Below, in pieces: positions 24,908-34,232 of a stretch of DNA of 64,000 nt. The stretch is from Streptomyces sp. NA04227 (lineage in GTDB: Bacteria; Actinomycetota; Actinomycetes; Streptomycetales; Streptomycetaceae). Numbering within the stretch: the stretch's first letter is position 1; each line of letters starts with the position of its first letter. The notes beneath the pieces were generated by a model, which was given only the letters and a program-made list of their open reading frames with translations, ran no database searches and was not told the DNA's origin. Both the position numbers and the translations under genes were made by a program. The stretch is taken from assembly GCF_013364195.1 (NCBI RefSeq), contig NZ_CP054918.1, forward strand, positions 3,647,001-3,711,000. The letters run 5' to 3'.

Positions 24908-26245
24908 TCAGAGGAACGCCTTCCCCTCCCCGCGATACGTCGCCGCCGTGCCCACCAGCCGCCCGTCGTCGATCAGGTGCAGCTCGTCCACGTGCTCGCA
25001 CAGTTCGCCCGCCTTGGCGTGCCGGAACCAGACCCGGTCGCCCACCCGCAGCCGGGCCGCGGCGGGGCCGGTGAGCGGGGTCTGCACCTCGCCCGCGCCC
25101 TCGACGGAGAGCAGCGAGAGGCCGCGCGGCCAGACCGGTTGGGGGAGGCGGTCGGCGCCCGCCGGGCCGGAGGCGATCCAGCCGCCGCCGAGCACGGTGG
25201 CGTGGCGCGGGGAGGGGCGGCGTACCACCGAAAGCACGAAGTACGCGGCCGACTTGGGCCGGAAGCGGGTGTAGTGGTCGAACAGGGTGGGCGCCAACAA
25301 CCCTGATCCGGCGGCGACTTCGGTGACGGCGTCCTCGGTCGCGGTGAGTTCGAGGCTGCCGGTGCCGCCGCCGTTGACGAACTCCAGCGGGGCGATGGCG
25401 CGGACGGCGGCCACCGTCTCGGCGCGGCGCTCGCGCAGTTCGGCCGCCGAGGCGCGCTGCATGGCCTGGACGCCGAACCGGGTCAGCGGGAAGCCCGGCC
25501 GGTTGTCGCCGATACCGGCGATCTGGCCCTCGTACGCCATGAGTCCCACCAGCCTGAAGCGCGGGTCGTTCTGGACCGCGCGGGCGAGCCGGACCGCCTG
25601 GTCGGGGCTGTGCACGGGCGAGCGGCGCGCGCCCACGTGCAGGCGCCCGGACGCGAGGCGCAGCGAGGCGTCGAGCTCCAGGCAGACGCGGAGCGGAAAT
25701 CCACCGCCTACCGAGGTCCCTCCGTCCGAAGTCCCGCCTCTCGAAGTCCCGCCTCTCGAAGCCCCGCCCGAACTTCCTTCCCCCGTACGGCCGTTGCCCG
25801 TGCTCTCGTGCGCACCGTCGCCGCCGCCACCCCCGATCGCGTCCGCCGTGAACCGCAGCTGCTCCACGCTGTCGATCATCAACGTGACGCGGGAGGCGAG
25901 GAGTTCGTCGGCGGCGAGGGTGCGCAGGGCGGTCCGGTCGACGGTCGGGTAGCCGACCACGACGTCCTCGAACTCCTCCGCGAGCCACAGCGCCTCGGGC
26001 AGCGTGTACGCGAGGACGCCCGCCGTTCCCCTCAGTTCCAGGGCGGCGCGGATCAGCTCCCGGCTGCGTACCGACTTGCTGGCGATCCGGATCGGCTTGC
26101 CCGCGGCGCGACGGACCAGGTCGGCGGCGTTGGCCCGCAGTGCGCCGAGGTCCACCACGGCGCACGGCGTCTCCAGTGCGGCTGTGGCCTTCTCCAGGGC
26201 GGCGAAGGGGGTACGGCTCCGCCGGGACAGCGAGAGATCGGTCAT
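24908..26245 (-). CDS. fold-III PLP enzyme, amino acid deaminase/aldolase (D-serine dehydratase/D-threonine aldolase-like)
   Basis: 445 residues, ATG 26245. Alanine-racemase-fold N-terminus TPCAVVDLGALRANAADLV, PLP lysine in IRIASKSVRS, barrel motifs VGLMAYEGQIAG and FVNGGGTGS, and a C-terminal domain with WFRHAKAGELCEHVDEL, matching the His/Cys zinc site of DSD1/D-threonine aldolase relatives. Expected to act on D-amino or beta-hydroxy amino acids. An unusual Gly/Ser/Thr-rich insert (~32 residues, R-G-G-T-S repeats, DNA ~25715-25810) sits between barrel elements. A 25-bp element upstream (26278-26302) is shared with the dipeptidase gene. Confidence 0.85.
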   Translation of the reverse strand: MTDLSLSRRSRTPFAALEKATAALETPCAVVDLGALRANAADLVRRAAGKPIRIASKSVRSRELIRAALELRGTAGVLAYTLPEALWLAEEFEDVVVGYPTVDRTALRTLAADELLASRVTLMIDSVEQLRFTADAIGGGGGDGAHESTGNGRTGEGSSGGASRGGTSRGGTSDGGTSVGGGFPLRVCLELDASLRLASGRLHVGARRSPVHSPDQAVRLARAVQNDPRFRLVGLMAYEGQIAGIGDNRPGFPLTRFGVQAMQRASAAELRERRAETVAAVRAIAPLEFVNGGGTGSLELTATEDAVTEVAAGSGLLAPTLFDHYTRFRPKSAAYFVLSVVRRPSPRHATVLGGGWIASGPAGADRLPQPVWPRGLSLLSVEGAGEVQTPLTGPAAARLRVGDRVWFRHAKAGELCEHVDELHLIDDGRLVGTAATYRGEGKAFL

Positions 26246-26277
26246 GTCGTTGAGCATGTCAAGGAAAAACTTGCAGT

Positions 26278-26302
26278 TCAAGCGTCCGGGACAGTTGACC
26301 TG
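26278..26302 (-). promoter_or_regulatory. shared 25-bp element upstream of the aldolase
   Basis: Read on the minus strand: CAGGTCAACTGTCCCGGAC, one variable base, CTTGA. It is identical except at that one base to 29783-29807 before the dipeptidase. It lies ~33-57 nt before the aldolase ATG and within the divergent region shared with the lactone oxidase. The core GGTCA-AC-TGTCC is an imperfect palindrome. Confidence 0.6.
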
Positions 26303-26446
26303 ATGACTTCTCGCCCCCCATGCTGCTGGAAACCCGGGCACAGTGCACCGACCGCACCACGCCCAAGGCGAACGGCAATCACCGAACAGCGATCACCGAA
26401 GAGCAATCGGCAATCGCGAGCGGCGACAGCGGGAGGCGGGGCGGCG

Positions 26447-27832
26447 GTGGCGGATCGACGGCACGGGCGGGCCGGTACGGAGACGGCGCGTACGGCTGCG
26501 GCCGGGCAGTGGCGGAACTGGGCGGGCACCGAGCGCATCACCCCGGCGCGGGTGGTGAGCCCCGGCTCCACCGAAGAGGTCGCGCGGGCGGTGCGCGAGG
26601 CCGCCCGGGACGGGCTCGGGGTGAAGGCCGTCGGCTCGGGCCATTCGTTCAGCGGGGCCGCCGTGGCTCCCGGGGTGCAGCTGCGGCCCGAGGGCATGGA
26701 CCGGCTGGTGTCGGTGGACACCGCGACCGGCCTGGTCACCGTCGAGGCGGGCATGCCGCTGCACCGGCTGAGCAGCCGTCTCGCCGAGCGCGGTCTCGCG
26801 ATGGAGATCCTCGGCGACATCGACCGGCAGACGGTGGCCGGTGCGGTGTCGACCGGTACGCACGGCAGCGGCGCCCGCTTCCGCAGCATCTCCAACCAGA
26901 TCCACGCCCTCGAACTGGTCCTGGCCGACGGCTCGGTGGCGACCTGCTCGGCCACCGAGCGGCCCGACCTGTTCGCCGCCGCCCGGCTCGGCCTCGGCGC
27001 GCTCGGCGTACTGACCCGGGTCACCCTCCAGTGCGTCCCGCTGTACGCGCTGCGCGCCGTGGACGCCAAGCGCGGCTTCGAGGAGACCCTCGACAACCTC
27101 GGCCAACTCGTCGAGGAAAACGACCACTTCGAGTTCTTCTGGTTCCCGCACACCGGGACCGCGCTGACCCGCAGCTTCACCCGGCTGCCCGCGGACACCG
27201 AACTGCGGCCGCTGAGCGCGCTGAGCCGCACCGTGGACGACCGCCTGGTCACCAACATCGGCTTCGAGGCCCTGCTGCGGGCCGGCACCCGCTGGCCCCG
27301 CCTGGTGCCGGGCATCACGCGGCTGGTCACCCGCGCGGTCGGCGCCCGCGAGTTCACCGACCTCGCGCCGAACGTCTTCGCCTCCGACCGCGACGTACGG
27401 TTCCGGGAAGGCGAGTACGCCATCCCGCGCGCCGAACTCCCCTCTGTCCTCAGGGAGTTGAAGCGCTGGGTGGACGGCAACGACGAAAAGGTGTCGTTCC
27501 CCTTCGAGGTGCGGTTCGTGCGCGCCGACGAGCTCTGGCTCTCCCCCGCACATGAGCGGGACGTCGCCTACGTCGCCTTCCACCAGTACCACCGCATGCC
27601 CCATGAACGCTGGTTCGGCGTCTGCGAGGACATCCTCGGCAGCGTCGGCGGCCGCCCGCACTGGGGCAAGATGCACCGCCTGGACGCCGCCGAACTCGCC
27701 GCCCGCTACCCGAGGTTCGGCGACTTCACCGCCCTGCGCGACACGCTGGACCCGGACGGACTGTTCGCCAACCCGTACCTGGACCGTGTCCTCGGCCCCG
27801 CGCGCAACAGGGCCGAGAACACGGCTGGTTGA
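26447..27832 (+). CDS. D-arabinono-1,4-lactone oxidase (VAO-type FAD enzyme)
   Basis: 461 residues. GTG 26447 chosen for GGGAGG ten nt upstream and family length; an ATG at 26303 is the alternative but its product would begin with ~48 low-complexity residues. FAD-binding domain: VVSPGSTEEVARAVR, KAVGSGHSFSG (flavin-attachment histidine region), TVAGAVSTGTHG. Cap/ALO domain: FEFFWFPHTG and the diagnostic RPHWGKMH near the C-terminus, ending PDGLFANPYL. It oxidises an aldonolactone or related polyol with O2. Divergent from the aldolase. Confidence 0.92.
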   Translation: MADRRHGRAGTETARTAAAGQWRNWAGTERITPARVVSPGSTEEVARAVREAARDGLGVKAVGSGHSFSGAAVAPGVQLRPEGMDRLVSVDTATGLVTVEAGMPLHRLSSRLAERGLAMEILGDIDRQTVAGAVSTGTHGSGARFRSISNQIHALELVLADGSVATCSATERPDLFAAARLGLGALGVLTRVTLQCVPLYALRAVDAKRGFEETLDNLGQLVEENDHFEFFWFPHTGTALTRSFTRLPADTELRPLSALSRTVDDRLVTNIGFEALLRAGTRWPRLVPGITRLVTRAVGAREFTDLAPNVFASDRDVRFREGEYAIPRAELPSVLRELKRWVDGNDEKVSFPFEVRFVRADELWLSPAHERDVAYVAFHQYHRMPHERWFGVCEDILGSVGGRPHWGKMHRLDAAELAARYPRFGDFTALRDTLDPDGLFANPYLDRVLGPARNRAENTAG

Positions 27833-27895
27833 GCTGCGGGCCGTACGAACGACCCGCAGCCCAACCGGAGTTACACCCCTGCCGCCCAGGCGGAG

Positions 27896-29656
27896 TTACG
27901 CGCCGCCGCCGTGCCGCTCGGTGGCCCGCCAGGTACCGAGGTAGGACTCGGCACCGGCCATCAGGTCGTCCACGACCTCCTGACCGCCGACCTTGCGCAG
28001 GTCCTCGATCCAGTCCGGTACGAGCCCGTAGTGGGCCACGCCGTCCCGGTTGACGTCCCAGGTGCGCTCGCCGGTGACCTGCCGCTCCAGGACCGAACCG
28101 CCGTCCGCGCTGCGGAAGGGGTAGGTAACCGCGTTGCCGGTGTCCTCGCCGCGCGGGGGCGCGGTGCCGCCGACGCCGTTCATGTCGGTGCCGTAGCCGT
28201 AGCCCACCTGGTACTTCTCCCGGAGCGCGTCGGTACGCCGCCACTCCTCGACGAAGCCCTCGCTGCCGTGGCCGTACTGGGCGATGAACCCGCCCAGCCG
28301 GTAGAGGCGTTCGGTCCAGCCGAGGTCCATCCAGCTGTGGCTGGAGAGCACACCCGGGTAGTCGGCCTCCTCCAGGATCGTGAAGGCGCGGTCGGCCGCC
28401 TTCACGCTCATGTGGTCCATCTCCAGCATCATGTGACGGTCCATCATGCCGCGCACCGCGTACTCACCGAGCCCGGTCAGGCCCCGGGTGTTGCAGCGCG
28501 CACCCTCCGCGTACGAGGGCATGGTCACGCCCGCCGGAAGCTTGGCCTTCAGCTCCGGGGCCAGGGCGCCGCCGATGGGGTTGTCGTGCTGCGGTCCGGT
28601 GCACTCCTCGGTCTGCCAGAAGGTGCCGGTGGACAGGAACTGCCCGGCGTTCACGGCCGTTCCGGTACTGCCCGAGTCGAAGCGGACACCACACAGCGCG
28701 TTGTCGAACTTGTGGCACAGGAACATGCTGCGCACCCCGAGCCCGTACAACTCGTCCAGACCCCGGTCGATGTCGGCCTTGCTGCACTGCGGGATGCCCA
28801 ACACCTGCTTGCAGCCGAAGGGTTCGGACGTCTCGACGCCCAGCACGACCGCCAGCTTGCCCTGCTCGATCACCTCGCGCGCCTGCCCAGCGTCGGTGAC
28901 GACACGGAACCAGCCCTTGCCCGGACCGCCGTACATCCGGTCGACGTAGTCCTGGAGTTCGTACGTCTTCTTCGCCTGGAGCCGGATCGAGTCCATCTCG
29001 TCGCAGCCACGGTCCTTGAACGGGTGCACCGAGCACAACAGGCCGTTGGTGACGAGGTCGTTGACCATGATGCGCTGGCCACCGCGCCAGGCACGCTCCA
29101 CCCAGGCGTAGTAATTCTGCTGGTGGCTCAGGGAGTTGTAGGCGGGCCAGTGTCCGAACTTCGGCCAGCCGACCGGGTCGTGGTGGCCGTCGGCCCCGCC
29201 GGTCAGGTTCTCGAAGAGCGCGAGCGAGCCGTCCGGGTAGTGCTCGGGACAGTCCTTCAGCGCCTCCGCGACGCCCTCCTCGGCGAAGGTCCGGCCACAG
29301 ATCACCCGGCCGCCGAAGCCCTCGTTGGACATCAGGTGGTTGTGCGCGTCCACGAAGCCGCGCACCTTGCCCGCGCCGTCGGTACCGGTGAACGGCTCCC
29401 CGGCGACATTGATCTGCGAGTCCGGCGCGGGCCGCGCCACCGGATCCCACCAGTTGCCGCCCGCCGCCCGTTCCCGCTCACCCGGCCCGGGCGCGGCCGA
29501 GGAACCGGGACCGGCGCCCAGCGTCAGCGAGCCGAGGGCGAGCAGAGTGGCGAGGACGGCGAGCAGACGGCGGCCCGTGCGGACGCGGCCGGATGCCGGC
29601 CGCGTACGTGGGCGGGTGCCCGTTCGAGTACGAGTGCGGGTGCGAGTGCGTCTCAT
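27896..29656 (-). CDS. exported membrane-dipeptidase-like metallohydrolase
   Basis: 586 residues; ATG 29656 preferred (GAAGG ten nt upstream) over ATG 29665. The start is an Arg-Thr repeat, probably a Tat/Sec n-region, followed by a hydrophobic core LLAVLATLLALGSLTLGAG and a small-residue cleavage zone. The mature protein is an amidohydrolase/M19-like barrel with FVDAHNHLMS (metal His pair), MLEMDHMSV, LSSHSWMD and a late GTDMNG aspartate. Likely a secreted dipeptidase or related hydrolase; the exact substrate is unknown. Its promoter region contains a G10 tract and the 25-bp element shared with the aldolase. Confidence 0.82.
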   Translation of the reverse strand: MRRTRTRTRTRTGTRPRTRPASGRVRTGRRLLAVLATLLALGSLTLGAGPGSSAAPGPGERERAAGGNWWDPVARPAPDSQINVAGEPFTGTDGAGKVRGFVDAHNHLMSNEGFGGRVICGRTFAEEGVAEALKDCPEHYPDGSLALFENLTGGADGHHDPVGWPKFGHWPAYNSLSHQQNYYAWVERAWRGGQRIMVNDLVTNGLLCSVHPFKDRGCDEMDSIRLQAKKTYELQDYVDRMYGGPGKGWFRVVTDAGQAREVIEQGKLAVVLGVETSEPFGCKQVLGIPQCSKADIDRGLDELYGLGVRSMFLCHKFDNALCGVRFDSGSTGTAVNAGQFLSTGTFWQTEECTGPQHDNPIGGALAPELKAKLPAGVTMPSYAEGARCNTRGLTGLGEYAVRGMMDRHMMLEMDHMSVKAADRAFTILEEADYPGVLSSHSWMDLGWTERLYRLGGFIAQYGHGSEGFVEEWRRTDALREKYQVGYGYGTDMNGVGGTAPPRGEDTGNAVTYPFRSADGGSVLERQVTGERTWDVNRDGVAHYGLVPDWIEDLRKVGGQEVVDDLMAGAESYLGTWRATERHGGGA

Positions 29657-29675
29657 GGTCGGCATGCCTTCGGTC

Positions 29676-29685
29676 GGGGGGGGGG
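29676..29685. repeat. G10 homopolymer in the dipeptidase 5' region
   Basis: Ten consecutive G on the plus strand (C10 in the transcript direction), ~20 nt before the start codon. Such tracts can slip; here it would alter leader length, not the frame. Confidence 0.85.
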
Positions 29686-29782
29686 TGTACGGGGGGCATG
29701 GAACCGTGACCGGGCCGGGGTCCCGGAGGGGCGGGCACACAGGGCCGGACGCTGTCGAGGATCCCGAGGGCGCCTCAACGAG

Positions 29783-29807
29783 TCAAGAGTCCGGGACAGT
29801 TGACCTG
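29783..29807 (-). promoter_or_regulatory. shared 25-bp element upstream of the dipeptidase
   Basis: Second copy of the CAGGTCAACTGTCCCGGAC-N-CTTGA element, same orientation relative to its gene as the copy at 26278-26302, here ~127 nt before the dipeptidase ATG. One mismatch in 25. Confidence 0.6.
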
Positions 29808-30309
29808 TTCGGCCCGCGCGGCCTGTGGGGCTCGTGCGGCCTGCTGGGCCTCCGGGGCGAGCGCGGCCAGTACATAGGAGGCCGTGGCCCTCGGCAGCGC
29901 GATCAACGGGATCCAGCCCCCAGCCGCCGTACGACCGCGGCCAACCCACAGACCCGGCAGAGAAGTTCGAGACCCCTTCACGATCTCCCGACGAGTCCCC
30001 ATAAATGCCTTAAAATCGCCGAGCGCTCAACTGCCGCCCCAGGCACCGGAACCGTCGCACTGTCCCACCCGCAAACAATTCAACAAAGGCGAACATCTCA
30101 CCCTGCGCCACAAGTTGGACACACAGCGAATTCGCCCATGTCCGACACTAACCCTATTTCTCTGTGACCTGCGTCACTCAAAGGGTCAATGCTTGCGCCC
30201 TTCCAGGGGATCAGCCAGAGTTTCGACTCAACCTGAGGATCAACGATTCGGTCGTCAGGGGCAGTTACGCCAGTTCTTCACCCCCACACCCCACAGAAGG
30301 ACTTTGCAC
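29808..30309. other. gene-free region upstream of the subtilase
   Basis: About 500 bp. The first ~70 bp hold imperfect GGCC(T/C)G(T/C)-type repeats. From ~30000 the sequence becomes AT-richer (for example AAATGCCTTAAAATCG and CAATTCAACAAAGG), consistent with a promoter and long leader for the subtilase. An in-frame upward extension of the subtilase was rejected for lack of protein-like content. Confidence 0.4.
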
Positions 30310-31521
30310 ATGGCAACGCACAAGCGTGTCGGCAAGCGCAAGATAGCCATCGCGGTCGCAGCCGCGGGTGCCCTGACCGCGGGCGTCTTCGTCGCTCTCC
30401 CGGCCGGCGCCTCCGCTCCCGCCGAGGGCACCGTCTACGGCGCCGAGGCCAAGGGCGCGATCGACGGCAACTACATCGTCATGCTGAAGGGCGGCCAGAG
30501 CATCAAGGCCACCTCCTCGGGCAAGGACCTCGCCAAGGAGTACGGCGGCACCTTCAAGCGTGGCTTCGACTCGGCCATCAACGGCTTCTCGGCCACCGGC
30601 CTGAGCGAGACCGAGGCCAAGCGCCTCGCGGCCGACGACGCGGTCGCCAAGGTCGTCCAGAGCCACCGCTTCACCATCAGCGCCACCCAGGACAACCCGC
30701 CGTCCTGGGGCATCGACCGCATCGACCAGGCCGACGGCCCGGCCGACAGCAAGTACAACTACCCCGACGCCGCCGGTGAGGGCGTCACCGCGTACGTCAT
30801 CGACACCGGCGTCCGTGTGAGCCACAAGGACTTCGAGGGCCGCGCCAAGTCCGGCTTCGACGCCATCGACAACGACGACAACGCCGACGACGGCAACGGT
30901 CACGGCACCCACGTCGCGGGCACCATCGCCGGTGCCGCGCACGGTGTCGCCAAGAAGGCCAACATCGTCGCCGTCCGCGTCCTCGACGACAACGGCTCGG
31001 GCACCACCGAGCAGGTCGTCGCGGGCATCGACTGGGTCACCGAGAACCACGAGGGCCCGTCCGTCGCCAACATGAGCCTCGGCGGCGGCGCCGACGAGGC
31101 CCTGGACGCTGCGGTCAAGCGCTCCATCGAGTCGGGCGTGACCTACGGTGTCGCGGCCGGCAACGAGTCCTCCCCGACCGAGGGTTCGCCCGCCCGCGTC
31201 GAGGAGGCCATCACGGTCGCCTCCTCGACGAAGGACGACGAGCAGTCGGACTTCTCCAACTTCGGTGAGGCCGTGGACATCTACGCTCCGGGCACGGACA
31301 TCACGTCCGCCTGGAACGAGGGTGACGACGCCACCAACACCATCTCGGGTACCTCGATGGCCACCCCGCACGTGGTCGGCGCGGCCGCCCTCTACCTGGG
31401 CGCCCACCAGGACGCCGCCCCGGCGGACGTCGCCAAGGCGCTCGTCGACGGTGCCACCCCGGACAAGATCACCAACCCGGGCGAGGGCACCCCGAACAAG
31501 CTCCTCAAGATCGTCGAGTAA
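30310..31521 (+). CDS. secreted S8 subtilisin-like serine protease
   Basis: 403 residues, ATG 30310 with AAGGA ~9 nt upstream. Sec signal ([21 protein letters not shown], cleavage near ~37), I9 propeptide (NYIVMLKGG ... [19 protein letters not shown]), then the catalytic domain with D165 (AYVIDTGV), H198 (NGHGTHVAG), oxyanion N285 (AAGN) and S349 ([12 protein letters not shown]). This is the proteinase-K subgroup layout, complete and without C-terminal domains. Extracellular protein degradation. Confidence 0.95.
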   Translation: MATHKRVGKRKIAIAVAAAGALTAGVFVALPAGASAPAEGTVYGAEAKGAIDGNYIVMLKGGQSIKATSSGKDLAKEYGGTFKRGFDSAINGFSATGLSETEAKRLAADDAVAKVVQSHRFTISATQDNPPSWGIDRIDQADGPADSKYNYPDAAGEGVTAYVIDTGVRVSHKDFEGRAKSGFDAIDNDDNADDGNGHGTHVAGTIAGAAHGVAKKANIVAVRVLDDNGSGTTEQVVAGIDWVTENHEGPSVANMSLGGGADEALDAAVKRSIESGVTYGVAAGNESSPTEGSPARVEEAITVASSTKDDEQSDFSNFGEAVDIYAPGTDITSAWNEGDDATNTISGTSMATPHVVGAAALYLGAHQDAAPADVAKALVDGATPDKITNPGEGTPNKLLKIVE

Positions 31522-31524
31522 TTC

Positions 31525-31625
31525 GGTTACGTCGAGTACATCGGGTACTTCGGGTGCGTCGGGTACGTCGGGTCCACCAGGTACTTCGTATCGCCGAGTA
31601 GCCGGGTAGCAGAGTACATCGAGTG
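31525..31625. repeat. degenerate TACNTCGGG repeat after the subtilase
   Basis: About eight loose copies of a 9-12 nt unit (TACGTCGAG, TACATCGGG, TACTTCGGG, TGCGTCGGG and so on) directly after the stop. Non-coding in the gene's frame. Confidence 0.6.
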
Positions 31626-31729
31626 GCCGGACAGTCTTCGGACGGTCTGTCGACTCACCGGTCCGACCGGTCAGGGGCAGCGCAACTGCCCTGGAACCGG
31701 GGGGACTTGAGGCGAAAACGGTTCCGCTG

Positions 31730-31753
31730 CCCCTCTGTCGCGAGACAGGGGGG
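31730..31753 (+). terminator. subtilase terminator
   Basis: CCCCTCTGTC / GACAGGGGGG stem (10 bp with one G-T pair) with loop GCGA, followed after a few bases by TTTT. It is 209 nt after the stop. Confidence 0.65.
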
Positions 31754-31858
31754 CAGCGGGTTTTCCGCATCCTTCGTGCCCTTGCCGCGCTGCTACTGTG
31801 ACGAAGCTGTCAACTCCGGCCGCTCCAAGTCCTTTTCGTCCGCAGCGGGGGCCTCGAA

Positions 31859-32392
31859 GTGAAGCTTCGCCATGCACGATCCATAGCCGTCTTCGTCGTC
31901 GTCCTGGTCGCCCTGACCGGCGCACGTCGCTCCGGAGGTGGCGGCTGCGACGACGGCGATAGTTCCGGGTCGGGATCCAGTTCGTCGGGCGGTGGCGACG
32001 CGACAGCCGACGGCAACGAGGACTACGACGGTGGCGACTCCAGCACGGCAGCGCCCTCGCCGAGCAGCACCACGACGTTCGGCGAAGACGACGTCACGAT
32101 CGACGCGTGCGAGCTCACTCCGGACAACGACGTCGTCGGCGTCGTCCGCTACAAGTATCGCGTCACCAATGGCAACACGACGGCCGAGTCCTCGAAGTAC
32201 GAGGTCACCCTGTCGATCGTGCGGGCCTCGGACAAGCAGGCTCTCGGCGGTGCCGACTTCTCCGTCGACAACCTGGCGCCAGGCACAACCGCGACCGCGA
32301 CACTCACCGCGAACGTAGCGACCCACGACGACGACATGCGCTCCCTGGACGTCGAGTGCGTCGTCCACAACGTCGTCAAAACGGGCATCTGA
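31859..32392 (+). CDS. exported protein with FxLYD-like domain
   Basis: 177 residues, GTG 31859. N-terminal signal (MKLRHARSIAVFVVVLVALTG), then a Gly/Ser/Asp-rich low-complexity stretch to ~75. A compact beta domain follows (DVTIDACELTPDNDVVGVVRYKYRVTN in parts: DACELTPDNDVVG, RYKYRVTN ... SLDVECVVHNV), resembling FxLYD domains of actinobacterial cell-surface proteins. A Cys near residue 29 lacks a proper lipobox. Two domain cysteines could form a disulfide. Function unknown. Confidence 0.75.
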   Translation: MKLRHARSIAVFVVVLVALTGARRSGGGGCDDGDSSGSGSSSSGGGDATADGNEDYDGGDSSTAAPSPSSTTTFGEDDVTIDACELTPDNDVVGVVRYKYRVTNGNTTAESSKYEVTLSIVRASDKQALGGADFSVDNLAPGTTATATLTANVATHDDDMRSLDVECVVHNVVKTGI

Positions 32393-32498
32393 CCGAGCCC
32401 AAGCGCGTCGGCAGCGATCTGCCGCAACTCGCGGTCGGACGCGCCGGGCCGCCGTTGAGCAGCCGGGCCGCACCCTGGAGAGGCAGCGCCGAGAAGGC

Positions 32499-33095
32499 TC
32501 AGTTACGGGAGAGCGGGGCCAACGGACCTTCACAGTCAGGGCAGTTGAGGACCATCGGTCCGAACCGGTCGCGGCGGGCGCACGGACCGCACAGCACGGT
32601 GCGGCAACTCTCGCAGCTCATACCGATGTTGGGGCCCATGACGAGAATGCTCGCGCTGGTGTCGCCCTTGGCGTAGTGGGCCGGGCGGGTGCACGCACGG
32701 CAGTAGTCGGCGCCGAGTTGGGGCAGCATCTCCAGTGCCTTCGGCTCCCCGAGCGAGGCGGCCTTCGAGATGTGTGCGAGGCCGGTGTCCAGTTCCCCGG
32801 TCCGGCCGAGGGCCATGCCGAGCGCGAAGAGCCCCTCGGCATGCTCGGGCCGAAGGGTCAGGCACCGGCGCAGCGGACCGATGGCGGCCTTCGACTTCCC
32901 TACATTGAACAGGGCGGCGCCCAGCAGGAATTGAGCCTCCGGCGAGTTGGGGGCGAGCTTCACCGCGTCACCGAGGTGGGTGGCCGCCTCGGCATAGCGC
33001 CCCGCGCGGAACTCCCGCGTTCCCCGTTCGAAGGCCAGCTCGGCGTCGGCATCCCGGTTCGCGTCCGTACGACGATCCCGTCGGAAGATTCCCAT
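32499..33095 (-). CDS. TPR protein with C-terminal four-CxxC zinc-ribbon-like region
   Basis: 198 residues, ATG 33095. Residues ~20-125 are three to four TPRs (AELAFERGTREFRAGRYAEAATHL, AQFLLGAALFNVGKSKAA, GLFALGMALGRTGELDTGL, cited as fragments). The C-terminal ~70 residues carry CRAC, CESC, CGPC and CPDC, spaced like a double zinc ribbon. No signal peptide. It is convergent with the FxLYD-type gene. A cytoplasmic scaffold is likely; partner unknown. Confidence 0.78.
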   Translation of the reverse strand: MGIFRRDRRTDANRDADAELAFERGTREFRAGRYAEAATHLGDAVKLAPNSPEAQFLLGAALFNVGKSKAAIGPLRRCLTLRPEHAEGLFALGMALGRTGELDTGLAHISKAASLGEPKALEMLPQLGADYCRACTRPAHYAKGDTSASILVMGPNIGMSCESCRTVLCGPCARRDRFGPMVLNCPDCEGPLAPLSRN

Positions 33096-33276
33096 CCCGC
33101 TCCTCCAGCAGTCAGACGGCTGGCGGCAGGCTAAGGGGGTGAGGGCGGGAGGGGTCCCGGGGCGGGCAGAGCCCCGGGACGGGACGGCACGAGACGCCTA
33201 CGGTCACGACCTCGACCACGACCACGCCGAGGACCAGTGACCAGGACCAGTGACCAGCTCCGGGACCAGGACTGGC

Positions 33277-33828
33277 TCACGAACCCGGCAGGAGAGGATC
33301 AGCCGCCTTCCCCGAGGGACGCAGCGCTTCACCCGTGACCGCGTCCACCACCTGCCGGTCGCCCAACTCCGCGCGCAGCCGCACCTCCACGGGCCTGGTG
33401 AGCGCGTTGCTGGTGCAGGCCCCGGACTTCGACACCCACCACCCGCCCACCACGACGAGCCGCTCGGTCTCGTGCACGTGCGTCCCGAGATCCTTGACGC
33501 ACGCGCCGGTGGTGAGGGTCACGGTGACGCTACGAGCCCACGCGGGCCACGGAGTCGACTCCCGAACCCGCCCGTACCCCTCCGTTGGCACCGGTGACCG
33601 CGGCGGCTCCCCGAACTCCCGCATCGTGCCGACATCCGTGAGCCCGCTGTCGACCTCCCTGGACCGCCGCACCTCCGGCCAGTCCCGCGCGATCTCCGCC
33701 GCGCGCTCCTCGAACCGTTTCCGGTCCGGCCCGTCCGCCGGAGATTTCCCGCCCTCCGGCCAGTTCACCACGGCCCCCAGTGTCACCACGGCGAGCGCAA
33801 GTCCGTACCCCACTACTTTCCGGCGCAT
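33277..33828 (-). CDS. small exported or anchored hypothetical protein
   Basis: 183 residues, ATG 33828 with GGAGG ~8 nt upstream. Hydrophobic N-terminus MRRKVVGYGLALAVVTLGAVVNW acts as signal or anchor; the rest is soluble with two cysteines (TGACVKDLG, KSGACTSN) that could form a disulfide. No family recognised, but this type of short anchored protein is common in Streptomyces. Confidence 0.75.
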   Translation of the reverse strand: MRRKVVGYGLALAVVTLGAVVNWPEGGKSPADGPDRKRFEERAAEIARDWPEVRRSREVDSGLTDVGTMREFGEPPRSPVPTEGYGRVRESTPWPAWARSVTVTLTTGACVKDLGTHVHETERLVVVGGWWVSKSGACTSNALTRPVEVRLRAELGDRQVVDAVTGEALRPSGKAADPLLPGS

Positions 33829-34232
33829 GCAGACCTCCTCAAGTCAGCACTATGACGGCAGAGTTGGGTGAAGGGTTCGCGCCTGCGCGAAGGTCCGGAC
33901 AACGGCGGCGTGCACCGACCCCGACGGCGATCCGTGGAGGGCGACGGCGGAACCTTTTCCCTTCGTCCTGAACAGCGCGTGAGCCCGGCACGGTTCAGCA
34001 GCTCCGTGATCACCAGGCCTTACGAGACGCCGGTTCGCCGGGACCACTCCGCTACCGCCCCTCAGCCGCCCGGTAGAGACCGAAACGTACCGGCCAAATC
34101 AGGGGACGCAAGGGTCTGGCCATCAGCTTCGTATATCGAATACTGTTCGCGTCAACTTCGGATGACCGCACGTTCCGACCTGCGCCGACACCGTTCGAAG
34201 CCGAGCCGCGACCCGATGCAGAGGAAGAGCCC
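33829..34232. other. gene-free region upstream of GH30
   Basis: 404 bp. Around 34126-34150 the sequence turns AT-rich with TTCGTATATCGAA (half-sites TTCG/CGAA), followed by TTCGCG and ACTTCGG, which could be an operator/promoter area for the GH30 gene. No small gene was supported. Confidence 0.4.

Noticed and set aside
26303..26446. ATG 26303 as start of the lactone oxidase
   Set aside because: No Shine-Dalgarno, and the added residues are Pro/Arg/Ala-rich; GTG 26447 has GGGAGG and fits family length, though the ATG is not excluded.
29884..30309. N-terminal extension of the subtilase
   Set aside because: The signal peptide clearly begins at 30310; upstream frame is promoter-like and AT-richer.
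34126..34150. TTCGTATATCGAA as a member of the protease-regulon element
   Set aside because: Contains CGTAT but lacks the T-run and the second block at +23.
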